Positions 34,876 through 42,528 of a DNA stretch of 64,000 nt are shown here, one piece after another. The notes beneath the pieces were generated by a model. That model searched no databases and was not told the origin of the DNA. It worked only from the letters and a program-made list of their open reading frames with translations. The first letter of the stretch is position 1; each line of letters begins with the position of its first letter. Source of the stretch: Cupriavidus sp. (GTDB lineage Bacteria > Pseudomonadota > Gammaproteobacteria > Burkholderiales > Burkholderiaceae); contig JAPSLP010000010.1 in the NCBI GenBank assembly GCA_031180665.1, positions 98,188-162,187 of the forward strand. Reading direction: 5' to 3'. The position numbers and the translations under genes were made by a program.

Positions 34876-36254
34876 AGTCGCTGCAGGGTCGGCTGCTTGC
34901 GGTGATGGTCGGCGTCATCGTGCTGTGCTGGGTGGTGTCGCTGGCCGCGCTGATGGTCTATCTCCAGCACAGCCGCTCCAGTATCTGGGACGACAAGCTG
35001 CAGGCCTTCGCCACCCGTATCGTGCGCGCGCTTCCGGCGAACAAGACGGCGTTCAACCTGGTCGGGCCCGGCCGGGAGGTGCGTGACGACGACCGCGCGA
35101 GCGAATTCGACCTGGTGATCCAGATATGGTCGCAGCGCAGGCTGCTGACCGTGCAGAGCCCGCGCCCGCGTGTACAGGCCAATACGCCGGCGGCCGCGCT
35201 GAAGCCGGACTTCGTCGATGGCTTCGCCACGCGTGTCATCGATGGAGAGCGCTGGCGTGTCTACGCCATCTCCGACAGCACCGGCACCATGCAGGCGCAG
35301 GTCGGCATTCCGCACGAGGTCATCGACGCCGAGGTACGCGAGGCCGCGATGCAGGCGCTACTGGCCAATAGCGTGCTGCTCGCGCTCGTCGGCGTGCTGT
35401 TGTGGCACACCATGCGCCGGTCCCTGAAGCCCGTGGCCGCGCTCGAACGGCTGGTGCGCGAACGCACGACGTTCGACCTGACACCGCTGCCGTCGACGTC
35501 CTTGCCGACGGAGCTGCAACCGCTGGTGCAGTCGTTCAATCGCGTGCTGGCGCAACTCGATCAGGCGGTGGAGAGCGAACGGCGCTTTATCGGCGATGCG
35601 GCCCATGAACTGCGCACGCCATTGTCCGCGCTGCAGGCGCAGGTGGAGGTGGCCATGCGCGCCCCGAGCGGCAAGGAGAAGGACACGGCGCTGGAAAAGC
35701 TGCTGGCCACGGCCAAGCGGACGACGCGGCTTGCCGAGCAATTGCTCGACCTTGCGCGCCTGAATGCGTGCGGCCACACGCCGCATGAACCGGCCGACCT
35801 GGGAAACCTGGTGCTGCATGTCGCCAGCGAATTCGAGGTGCAGGCCGAACTGCAGGGGCGCAGGCTGTCCGTGGAAACGGGCGGCGGCTGCATCGCCTGC
35901 AATATCGACGAGATCGGCATCCTGCTGCGCAACCTTGTCGACAACGCGCTCAGGTATACGGCCCCGGGTGGGCAGATCCGGATTGCCTGCGGCACCGCCA
36001 GCGGGGACGCCGACGGCGCCGTCTATCTGGAGGTGGCCGACGATGGGCCGGGCGTGCCGGCTGCCGAACGGCAGGCCATCTTCCGGCGCTTCCACCGCGC
36101 CAGCGGCAACCGGGTGCGCGGCAGCGGCATCGGGCTGTCGCTGGTGGCCACCATTGCGCAGTCGCATGGGGCCACCATCGAAACCGGCCTTGGTCTGGAA
36201 GGGCGCGGCTTTCGCGTACGCGTCGTCTTCGCGCAGGTGCGGCCCGTGCCGTGA
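34872..36254 (+). CDS. Sensor histidine kinase (PmrB/QseC type)
   Basis: A 460-residue membrane kinase. Transmembrane segments at about 9-30 and 162-180 flank a periplasmic domain of ~130 residues (FDLVIQIWSQRRLLTVQSP, the 2CSK_N/QseC-type sensor). A HAMP-like linker is followed by His245 in GDAAHELRTPLSALQAQVE, and the ATPase domain has NLVDNALRYT, DDGPGVP and GSGIGLSLVATIAQSHGA. It is translationally coupled to the preceding regulator. Its signal is unknown; the subgroup senses metals, low pH, cationic peptides or catechol-type ligands. Confidence 0.9.
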   Translation: MKSLQGRLLAVMVGVIVLCWVVSLAALMVYLQHSRSSIWDDKLQAFATRIVRALPANKTAFNLVGPGREVRDDDRASEFDLVIQIWSQRRLLTVQSPRPRVQANTPAAALKPDFVDGFATRVIDGERWRVYAISDSTGTMQAQVGIPHEVIDAEVREAAMQALLANSVLLALVGVLLWHTMRRSLKPVAALERLVRERTTFDLTPLPSTSLPTELQPLVQSFNRVLAQLDQAVESERRFIGDAAHELRTPLSALQAQVEVAMRAPSGKEKDTALEKLLATAKRTTRLAEQLLDLARLNACGHTPHEPADLGNLVLHVASEFEVQAELQGRRLSVETGGGCIACNIDEIGILLRNLVDNALRYTAPGGQIRIACGTASGDADGAVYLEVADDGPGVPAAERQAIFRRFHRASGNRVRGSGIGLSLVATIAQSHGATIETGLGLEGRGFRVRVVFAQVRPVP

Positions 36255-36266
36255 CCGCGCGGCCGA

Positions 36267-37064
36267 TCAGAACCGGTACAGGTAGCCCACCGCCACGCTG
36301 GTCATATTGGAGCGGTCGACGATCGGGCTGTCCTGGATCGCCGAGCCCAGGCGCGTCGCGCTGACGTCCAGATACAGCTGGTGATGTCGCGCAAGGCGGT
36401 AATCCACCCGCAATCCCGCCGTCAGGTTCACCGTCGAATCGCCCTGATATTGCGGCCTGCCGATGCGCGCCTCCGACGCCCTGACGCCGTAGTAGTAGTC
36501 CACGTTCTCCGCGCTGACCCATTGTGCCGATACGTGGGGCGTCAGGCGGAAGTTGCCGTACTGGAAGCCGCGGCTGAGCTGGATCGCGGCCTTGTGCCCA
36601 TCGGACGAGCCCAGCCATTCGGCCGAGACATTGGCCATGTCGTTGTGCCAGATCGCCGCCCCGCCGAACCAGAGGCGGGCGTTGCGATCCGCCATGCCTG
36701 CCAGCGCGGCGGAGTCGGAGGCCTCGTAGCCGTCGCTCAGGCCGTAGCGCGTGCGCAGCCGGAACGAGACCGGGCCGAGCGACGGCAGCTTCAGGTCCGC
36801 GCCAAGGCCGTACACGTGCAGCCATCGGTTCTCGTACGACAGCACGGGAATCGCCCGGTAGTCCGTGCCGACGTCGCGATAGGGCTTGCGCCGGGCGGCT
36901 GCGGCGACGCCAAGCCCCCATTGCGATTCGCCGGGCTCGAGGGCGGCGTCGGCGCCCTGAGCCCATCCTTGTGGCGTCCACAGGCTTGCCAGCAACGCGA
37001 TGGCCGCCGCAGCGGCCGGGCTTCGAAAAGTGGCCGCACGGCGACCGGGTCTTGTTTCGTTCAT
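36267..37064 (-). CDS. MipA/OmpV-family outer-membrane protein
   Basis: A 265-residue beta-barrel protein with a signal peptide ending near ARG/AQG (LLASLWTPQGWAQG). The mature part alternates strands typical of MipA/OmpV: WGLGVAAAARRKPYRDVGTDYRAIPVLSYENRWLHVYG near the start and VGYLYRF at the end with terminal Phe. Its stop lies 12 bases from the convergent kinase stop. The family is linked to MltA-interacting scaffold function and to stress-induced outer-membrane changes. A degenerate PmrA-type box lies about 270 bases upstream (37334-37350), suggesting control by the adjacent two-component system. Confidence 0.88.
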   Translation of the reverse strand: MNETRPGRRAATFRSPAAAAAIALLASLWTPQGWAQGADAALEPGESQWGLGVAAAARRKPYRDVGTDYRAIPVLSYENRWLHVYGLGADLKLPSLGPVSFRLRTRYGLSDGYEASDSAALAGMADRNARLWFGGAAIWHNDMANVSAEWLGSSDGHKAAIQLSRGFQYGNFRLTPHVSAQWVSAENVDYYYGVRASEARIGRPQYQGDSTVNLTAGLRVDYRLARHHQLYLDVSATRLGSAIQDSPIVDRSNMTSVAVGYLYRF

Positions 37065-37445
37065 CTGGTTTCGTCAGGCGAGAGTCGATCGGGAAATCAG
37101 CGGGGCGGCCGCCAAGGGGCGGTGCCGGGTTCCGGCGTGCCGGGGCAAGTGTCCGGCAACGCAGGCAAAGGCATGGGCCGTCCAAGCCGGCGGCACGCCC
37201 GCCATCCGACGTCGCGGGCGCACGCGGGGCAGCGTGCGGAGCAAGCATGGGAGATTGGCACGAAGAACCTTGCTGTCTGCTGTCGCGGGACGGCGATGGC
37301 CGCCGTCCACGGTGCAGATCGTGCCGGGGTGGGTTTAAGAAGTTATTAGGAGCCGCCGCGCCGGGCCGGTTGCGCGGCGCGGCCAGCGAACGCAGGGCCG
37401 TGGTTGCTCGTCAAGCGCGCATCAGCTTCGCGCGGAAACGCTGTG
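37065..37445. other. Intergenic region upstream of the MipA/OmpV gene
   Basis: About 380 bases. A degenerate PmrA-type repeat, reading CCTAAT-AACTT-CTTAAA on the minus strand, lies at 37334-37350. A minus-strand frame of 78 codons (37074-37310) ends 9 bases before the MipA start. It is rich in Arg/Pro, has no recognisable family and is not called as a gene; a leader peptide cannot be excluded. Confidence 0.4.
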
Positions 37446-37676
37446 TCAGGCCCCGTCGGCACGGACGTCGCGTCCGCCCGTGGCGGCGCCGTCGCTGAAC
37501 ACATCGCGCGTGCCGCCGCGTGCGCCGTCGGTGAAGGGATCGACGCGGCCCTGATGGGCGCCATCCGCGTAGACGTTGCGTTCGCCGATACTGCCGGCGT
37601 CGCGCGCGCTCGCAATGGCGGGGAGGGCGGCCAGGGCCAGGGTGGTGGTGAGCAGGGCGTGCTTGAGCATCTTCAT
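37446..37676 (-). CDS. Small secreted protein with four DGA repeats
   Basis: A 76-residue protein: signal peptide (MKMLKHALLTTTLALAALPAIASA), then a short mature part made of four degenerate repeats of 10-12 residues, RNVYADGA, RVDPFTDGA, RDVFSDGA and RDVRADGA. The start at 37676 is chosen over an upstream in-frame ATG because it opens the signal peptide. It is divergent from the CusR-like regulator gene, and a CATGACA-N4-TGTCATG dyad lies 85 bases upstream. I infer a periplasmic metal-stress protein. Small repeat proteins of this kind occur beside copper operons in Cupriavidus/Ralstonia, but I do not assign a biochemical function. Confidence 0.8.
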   Translation of the reverse strand: MKMLKHALLTTTLALAALPAIASARDAGSIGERNVYADGAHQGRVDPFTDGARGGTRDVFSDGAATGGRDVRADGA

Positions 37677-37760
37677 CGTCAGTGTTCTCCGAAGGGGTGG
37701 GCCGGCAGGGACCGGTGAAGGCAGTCTAGGGACAGGCCCGCCACAGCAGCATGACGACCC

Positions 37761-37778
37761 CATGACAATGCTGTCATG
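37761..37778. promoter_or_regulatory. CusR/CopR-like box 1 (CATGACA-N4-TGTCATG)
   Basis: CATGACAATGCTGTCATG: 7-base arms around a 4-base centre. It matches the CusR box form ATGACA..TGTCAT and lies 85 bases upstream of the small repeat-protein gene. The arms equal those of box 2 at 37888. Confidence 0.7.
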
Positions 37779-37790
37779 CGTGCGCACGCC

Positions 37791-37845
37791 GCCATCACGG
37801 CGCCATCACGGCGCCATCACGGCGCCATCACGGCGCCATCACGGC
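37791..37845. repeat. Tandem array of five 11-base units (GCCATCACGGC)
   Basis: Five exact head-to-tail copies of GCCATCACGGC between the two CusR-like boxes. 11 bases is close to one helical turn, so each copy presents the same face of the DNA. It could be a spacer, a protein-binding or bend element, or a slippage array that changes spacing between the two operators. Confidence 0.85.
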
Positions 37846-37887
37846 GCCGGCGCGACGCTGTGGCCGGTCGCAGCGATCTGACGACGA

Positions 37888-37905
37888 CATGACAAATTTG
37901 TCATG
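37888..37905. promoter_or_regulatory. CusR/CopR-like box 2, perfect palindrome
   Basis: CATGACAAATTTGTCATG is an 18-base perfect palindrome containing ATGACAA-NN-TTGTCAT, the core of the E. coli CusR box. It lies 65 bases upstream of the CusR-like regulator start, so it predicts autoregulation. Confidence 0.8.
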
Positions 37906-37970
37906 ATCGGCCGCCCGCGCCGGGATTGCGGTACCGTTACCGTCTTGCCGGCGGTCCGGCGATTCGTTGA

Positions 37971-38651
37971 ATGTCGATGCGCGTACTGATTGTCGAGGAT
38001 GAACCCAAGGCCGGCGCCTACCTGCACAAGGGCCTGACCGAATCCGGCTTCGTCGTGGACCTGGCCTGCGATGGCGTCGATGGCCTGTCGCACGCCCGCG
38101 CCCAGCCCTACGACGTGATCGTGCTGGACGTGATGTTGCCGGGCATGGACGGCTGGCAGATGCTGCGCGAGCTGCGGCGCGAGCAGGACACGCCGGTGCT
38201 GTTCCTGACGGCCCGCGACGACCTGGCCGATCGCCTCAAGGGGCTCGAGCTCGGCGCCGACGACTACATCATCAAGCCGTTTGCCTTTGCCGAGCTGGTC
38301 GCGCGGATACGGACCATCCTGCGCCGTGGACCGGTACGCGAGAACGAGTGGATCGAGGTGGCCGATCTGCGCATCGACGCGGTGCGCCGGCGCGTCACCC
38401 GTTCCGGGCAAAAGATCGAGCTCACTTCCAAGGAATTTGCGCTGCTGCATCTGCTGGCGCGCCGACGCGGCGAGGTGCTGTCGCGCTCGCTGATCGCGTC
38501 GCAGGTCTGGGACATGAACTTCGACAGCAACACGAACGTGGTCGACGTATCGATCCGGCGCCTGCGCGCCAAGGTGGACGACCCGTTCCCGGTCAGACTG
38601 ATCCACACGCGCCGCGGCATGGGCTACGTGCTGGACGATATCGCGCGGTAG
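37971..38651 (+). CDS. Heavy-metal response regulator (CusR/CopR type)
   Basis: A 226-residue OmpR-type regulator: acidic Glu9/Asp10/Glu11 ([21 protein letters not shown]), phosphoacceptor Asp53 ([13 protein letters not shown]), Lys in [20 protein letters not shown] and a winged-helix domain ([53 protein letters not shown]). The KAGAYL..GLTESGF and [11 protein letters not shown] strings are typical of CusR/CopR/IrlR. Start may be 37971 or 37977. A perfect CusR-type box lies upstream. It is followed after 5 bases by its kinase. Expected signal: periplasmic Cu or Ag. Confidence 0.9.
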   Translation: MSMRVLIVEDEPKAGAYLHKGLTESGFVVDLACDGVDGLSHARAQPYDVIVLDVMLPGMDGWQMLRELRREQDTPVLFLTARDDLADRLKGLELGADDYIIKPFAFAELVARIRTILRRGPVRENEWIEVADLRIDAVRRRVTRSGQKIELTSKEFALLHLLARRRGEVLSRSLIASQVWDMNFDSNTNVVDVSIRRLRAKVDDPFPVRLIHTRRGMGYVLDDIAR

Positions 38652-38656
38652 TCGCC

Positions 38657-40087
38657 ATGTCCGCCATCTCGACGGCGCTGGCTGCGCGCCGGCTTCCGCA
38701 ATCGCTGACGGCCCGCATGGCGCTCGCCTTCGGCGCCGTGGCGGCCACCATCATGGCGGCGCTCGGCACCTATCTCGCGTGCGCGCTGTCGAACCAGCTG
38801 CAGGAGCGCGACGAGGCCGAGCTGGTCGGCGAGGTGGTATTGGTCCGTCATCTGTTGTCGGAGGTCGACTCGGAGACGGCCGTGCGCGAGGGAATGCACC
38901 GCTTTGCCGATATCGCGCTCGGGCACGAGGGGCTGATCCTGCTGGTGCGCAGCCGGCAGGGCGAGCCGCTGGTGACACTGAATCCGCGTCACGAGGCGGT
39001 GCCGCCGCTGAAAGCCCTGCCGGCCGATGTCCATCCCGAATCGTCGATGCTGCAGACCTGGTATCCGCGCAATGGCGTGCCGTCGCGCGCGATCGCCGCG
39101 CTCGGCCGGCTCGGTGACACCGACGAGGCCGTGGAGATCGTCGTGCTGCGCGACGCCGGTTATCGCGCGGTGCTGATGCGCGACTACCAGTTCCATGTCT
39201 TCTGGGCGACCCTGTGTGCGACCGTCGCCGCCGCGGCGCTCGGCTATCTGCTCGCGCGCCGTGGGTTGCGCGGCCTGCGCAGGATGGCGGAGGAAGCGTC
39301 GGCGGTGACGACGAGCCGGCTGGCGACGCGGCTGGATGCGGGCACCGCGCCCACCGAATTGCGGGAACTGGCCGACGCCTTCAATGGCATGCTGGCGCGG
39401 CTGCAGGACAGCTTCTCGCGGCTGTCGGAGTTCTCCGCCGACCTCGCGCACGACTTCCGCACGCCGCTGAGCAACCTGATCGGACAGACCGAGGTCACGC
39501 TGGCCCAGGCGCGCAATGTCGCCGAATACGAGGCGCTGCTCGAATCGAACCTGGAAGAGTACGACCGCCTGTCGCGCATGATCGAGAACATGCTGTTTCT
39601 CGCCCGCGCCGACCACGCCCAGGTCGCGCTGGCGCCTCGTACGCTGGACGCGCGTGCCGAGGTGGAAGCGGTGGCCGAGTACTTCGAGGCGGTGGCGGCC
39701 GAGCGCGCGATCTCGCTGTCGCTGCAGGGGCATGCGCCGGTGCGCGCGGACCAGACGCTGCTGCGCCGCGCGCTGACCAATCTGCTGGACAACGCGCTGC
39801 GCCATGCGCCGCAGGGCAGCCGGGTGTCGGTCATCGTCAGCGCCGAGCGCGACGCGACCCGCATTCGCGTCGCCAATGGCGGCGCCGGCATCCCGCCCGA
39901 GCGGCTGGCGCATATTTTCGGGCGCTTCTATCGCGGCGATCCGGCGCGCAGCAATTCGGCGCACTCGACCGGCCTGGGCCTGGCCATCGTCGATTCCATC
40001 ATGCGCCTGCACGATGGGCGGGCGACCGCGTCGAGCCGGCAGGGGATGACGGTGCTGGAGCTGGCGTTTCCGCTGCCCGCCCGGTGA
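38657..40087 (+). CDS. Heavy-metal sensor histidine kinase (CusS/CopS type)
   Basis: A 476-residue membrane kinase. Transmembrane helices at about 20-45 and 180-203 flank a periplasmic sensor region with HPESSMLQTWYPRNG. HAMP linker, then His265 in SADLAHDFRTPLSNLIGQTEV; the usual HELRTP is here HDFRTP, a mild change at the E and L positions. ATPase blocks: NLLDNALRHAP, NGGAGIP, STGLGLAIVDSIMRLHDG. It is paired with the preceding CusR-like regulator. No cusCBA or cop genes appear in the window, so targets other than the facing repeat protein lie elsewhere. Confidence 0.9.
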   Translation: MSAISTALAARRLPQSLTARMALAFGAVAATIMAALGTYLACALSNQLQERDEAELVGEVVLVRHLLSEVDSETAVREGMHRFADIALGHEGLILLVRSRQGEPLVTLNPRHEAVPPLKALPADVHPESSMLQTWYPRNGVPSRAIAALGRLGDTDEAVEIVVLRDAGYRAVLMRDYQFHVFWATLCATVAAAALGYLLARRGLRGLRRMAEEASAVTTSRLATRLDAGTAPTELRELADAFNGMLARLQDSFSRLSEFSADLAHDFRTPLSNLIGQTEVTLAQARNVAEYEALLESNLEEYDRLSRMIENMLFLARADHAQVALAPRTLDARAEVEAVAEYFEAVAAERAISLSLQGHAPVRADQTLLRRALTNLLDNALRHAPQGSRVSVIVSAERDATRIRVANGGAGIPPERLAHIFGRFYRGDPARSNSAHSTGLGLAIVDSIMRLHDGRATASSRQGMTVLELAFPLPAR

Positions 40088-40100
40088 AGGGCCGGGCAGC
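40072..40100 (+). terminator. Possible terminator hairpin at the end of the kinase gene
   Basis: GCTGCCCG (40072-40079) and CGGGCAGC (40093-40100) can form an 8-base stem that spans the kinase stop codon. There is no T-run, so the call is weak. The convergent Bug-protein gene ends at 40148. Confidence 0.35.
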
Positions 40101-40147
40101 GGGGCAAGGCCGCGCGGTTTCGTCTATACGGGTCTATGTCGCGTGGA

Positions 40148-41146
40148 TTACGTCGCGCTGATGCCCTTCGCCTTGACGATGGCGCTCCAGCGGTCGTAGT
40201 CCTTGTTCAGCCGCGCCTGCATCTGCTTGCCGTCCTGGAACGACGCGATGGCGCCGGCCGTCACCAGCTTCTGCTGCAGCTCCTTGTCGTTGGACAGGAT
40301 GTCGCGCGTTTCGCTGGCGATCCGATCGACGATCGGCTGCGGGGTGTTCAGCGGCGCGATCAGGCCACCCCACGAATCGAAGTCGAAGCCGCGGAAGCCT
40401 TGCTCCGAGACCGTCTTCACGCCCGGCAGCAGCACCTTGGCATTGGGCGAGCTCAGCGCGATCGCCTTGAGCTTGCCGGCGCGGATATGCGGCAATGCAG
40501 CCACGACGTCGGCGAACATGGTGCCGACCTGGCCGCCGAGCAGGTCGGCGACGGCCGGCGCGCTGCCGCGGTAGGGCACGTGCATCATGTCGAAGCCGCC
40601 CAGGTCCTTGAGCTGTTCCATCGCCAGATGGCCGAAGCTGCCGGTGCCGGAGCTGGTGTAGTTCAGCGGCGTCTTGCTGGCCTTGGCGAAGCGGATCAGG
40701 TCCGCCAGCGTCTCCACGCCCGGCACCACGTTCGGATTGATGACGATGGCCATCGGCAGCACGTAGACGGTGGCCACGGACTGGAAGTCCTTCTTCACGT
40801 CATAGACGTTGTTGTTGTACATCAGCGGGGCCAGCAAGGCCGGCATGCCGAACATCGACAGGTTGTAGCCGTCGGGCGCGCTCTTGATGAAGCTGGCGGT
40901 GCCGATCGAACCGGACGCGCCGGGCTTGTTCTCGATGATGACCTGCTGCCCCAGGCGTTCGGAGAGCTTTTGCGCCACGATGCGCGCGGCGGTGTCGGTC
41001 GGGCCGCCGGCGGGGAAGGCCACCACCATCTTGATGATCTTGTCGGGCCAGCCGCTGCGTGCCAGCGCGGCGGGCATCATCGCGGCCATCGATGCGGCGG
41101 CGCCGGCCTTGAGCATCTGGCGGCGGCTGAGGGTCAGCTTGGTCAT
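40148..41146 (-). CDS. Bug-family tripartite tricarboxylate transporter solute-binding protein
   Basis: A 332-residue Bug protein. Signal with twin Arg (LSRRQMLKAGAAASMAAMMPAALA), then WPDKIIKMVVAFPAGGPTDTAARIVAQKL, VIIENKPGASGSIGTASFIKSAPDGYNL and MMHVPYRGSAPAVADLLGGQV, the three diagnostic blocks. It follows a CaiB/BaiF CoA-transferase gene by 46 bases on the same strand. It probably captures the carboxylate that the transferase then activates. Confidence 0.92.
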   Translation of the reverse strand: MTKLTLSRRQMLKAGAAASMAAMMPAALARSGWPDKIIKMVVAFPAGGPTDTAARIVAQKLSERLGQQVIIENKPGASGSIGTASFIKSAPDGYNLSMFGMPALLAPLMYNNNVYDVKKDFQSVATVYVLPMAIVINPNVVPGVETLADLIRFAKASKTPLNYTSSGTGSFGHLAMEQLKDLGGFDMMHVPYRGSAPAVADLLGGQVGTMFADVVAALPHIRAGKLKAIALSSPNAKVLLPGVKTVSEQGFRGFDFDSWGGLIAPLNTPQPIVDRIASETRDILSNDKELQQKLVTAGAIASFQDGKQMQARLNKDYDRWSAIVKAKGISAT

Positions 41147-41192
41147 TGTTCTGTCTCCGTCTGATGAGAGCGTCTATTGGGAAATCCGATGG

Positions 41193-42407
41193 TCAGATGA
41201 CGCCGCGCGATCGCAGATCCGCGATTTCGTTCTCGTCCAGCTGCAGCAGTTCCTGGAACACCTGCTGCGTGTGCTCGCCCATATGCGGTGGCGGCATGCG
41301 CACGGGCATGCGCTGGCCGTCGATGGCGTACGGCGGTGCCAGCACGGACTGGGGACCGGCTTCGCTGTCCTCGTACCGATGCAGCAGGCCGGCCTGCGCC
41401 GTGCGCTCGGACTGCAGCGCTTCGAACATGCCCAGCACCTCGCCGCAGGGAATCTGCGCGGCGGTCAGGCGCTGCAGCAGCTCGGCGCGCGTGAATTGCC
41501 GCAAAGCCTCGCGCAACTGCGGGAGCAGCGTGTCACGGTGCTGCGAGCGCGCGGTATTGGTGGCGAAGCGCTCGTCGTCGGCCCACTCGGGCCGATCGAT
41601 CACGTCGCGACAGAATCGCTGGAATTGCCCGTTGTTGCCGACCGTGATCACCAGCGGACCATCGGCGGCCTCGAACACGCCGTAGGGCACGATGGACGGA
41701 TGCGCATTGCCGAACTTGGCCGGGTCCCCGCCCTGCAGCAGGGCTTCCATGCCGTAGTAGGAGGTGATCATCAGCCCGCAGTCGTACAGGGCCATCTGCA
41801 CATGGCGCCCGCGGCCGGTCGACTGCCGCGCGTACAGGGCGGCCAGGATCGCCTGCGCCGAATACATGCCGGTGAACATGTCGACCGCGGCCACGCCGAA
41901 TTTGAGCGGTCCCTGGCCGGCTTCGCCGTTGGTGGCCATCACGCCGGCCTCGCCCTGCACGACCAGGTCGTAACCGGGCCGTTCGGCCTCGGGCGTGAAG
42001 CGCGCATAGCCGGAGATCGAGCAGTACACCAGGCGGGGATTGAGTTCGGCCAGCTGCTCGTAGCCCAGGCCCAGCTTTTCCGCGCCGCCGACCTTGAAGT
42101 TCTGGATCACCACGTCGCTGCGGGCGGCCAGTTCGCGCGCCAGCTTCAAACCCGGCTCGCTCTGCAGGTCCAGCGTGATCGAGCGCTTGTTGCGGTTTGC
42201 GCTGTTGAAATACGAGGTGTTGCGCGTGCCGATCCGCAGGCCCCAGTCGCGGGTGTCGTCACCGCGCGCGGGATGTTCGACCTTGATGACGTCGGCGCCC
42301 AGGTCGGCCAGCGCCATCGCGCACATCGGCCCCGCCAGTACGCGCGACAGGTCCAGTACCCGCACGCCGGCCAGCGGCAGCGATGCGCCCTTGTTTTCCT
42401 GATCCAT
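41193..42407 (-). CDS. CaiB/BaiF family (class III) CoA-transferase
   Basis: A 404-residue class III CoA-transferase. The N-terminal GVRVLDLSRVLAGPMCAMALADLGADVIKVEHPARGDDTR is the CoA-binding signature. NKRSITLDLQSEPG and GYARFTPEAERPGYDLVVQGEAGVM follow, the Asp in the last being the expected covalent nucleophile. It moves CoA between acids without ATP. Forms an operon with the downstream Bug protein and is divergent from a LysR gene, so the three probably form one uptake-activation-control unit for an unidentified carboxylic acid. Confidence 0.9.
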   Translation of the reverse strand: MDQENKGASLPLAGVRVLDLSRVLAGPMCAMALADLGADVIKVEHPARGDDTRDWGLRIGTRNTSYFNSANRNKRSITLDLQSEPGLKLARELAARSDVVIQNFKVGGAEKLGLGYEQLAELNPRLVYCSISGYARFTPEAERPGYDLVVQGEAGVMATNGEAGQGPLKFGVAAVDMFTGMYSAQAILAALYARQSTGRGRHVQMALYDCGLMITSYYGMEALLQGGDPAKFGNAHPSIVPYGVFEAADGPLVITVGNNGQFQRFCRDVIDRPEWADDERFATNTARSQHRDTLLPQLREALRQFTRAELLQRLTAAQIPCGEVLGMFEALQSERTAQAGLLHRYEDSEAGPQSVLAPPYAIDGQRMPVRMPPPHMGEHTQQVFQELLQLDENEIADLRSRGVI

Positions 42408-42465
42408 GCAACAGCGTCCCCTTGCCGGGGACGGTCCGGTTATGTTGGTCAGCGCAGATTGTCTA

Positions 42466-42507
42466 TATGTTGATAAAGTTTGACAATTGCAACGGGTAAT
42501 CAACATA
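42466..42507. promoter_or_regulatory. Candidate LysR operator with 9-base arms (TATGTTGAT / ATCAACATA)
   Basis: TATGTTGAT at 42466-42474 and its exact reverse complement at 42499-42507, separated by 24 bases (arm centres about three helical turns apart). A third partial copy, TATGTTGGT, starts at 42441. It lies between the divergent CoA-transferase and LysR genes and fits a LysR tetramer footprint. Confidence 0.6.
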
Positions 42508-42528
42508 GATGACATCTCGGAGTTGACA

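Noticed and set aside
37074..37310. 78-codon minus-strand frame just upstream of the MipA gene
   Set aside because: No family, Arg/Pro-rich and no clear ribosome site; kept only as a possible leader peptide.
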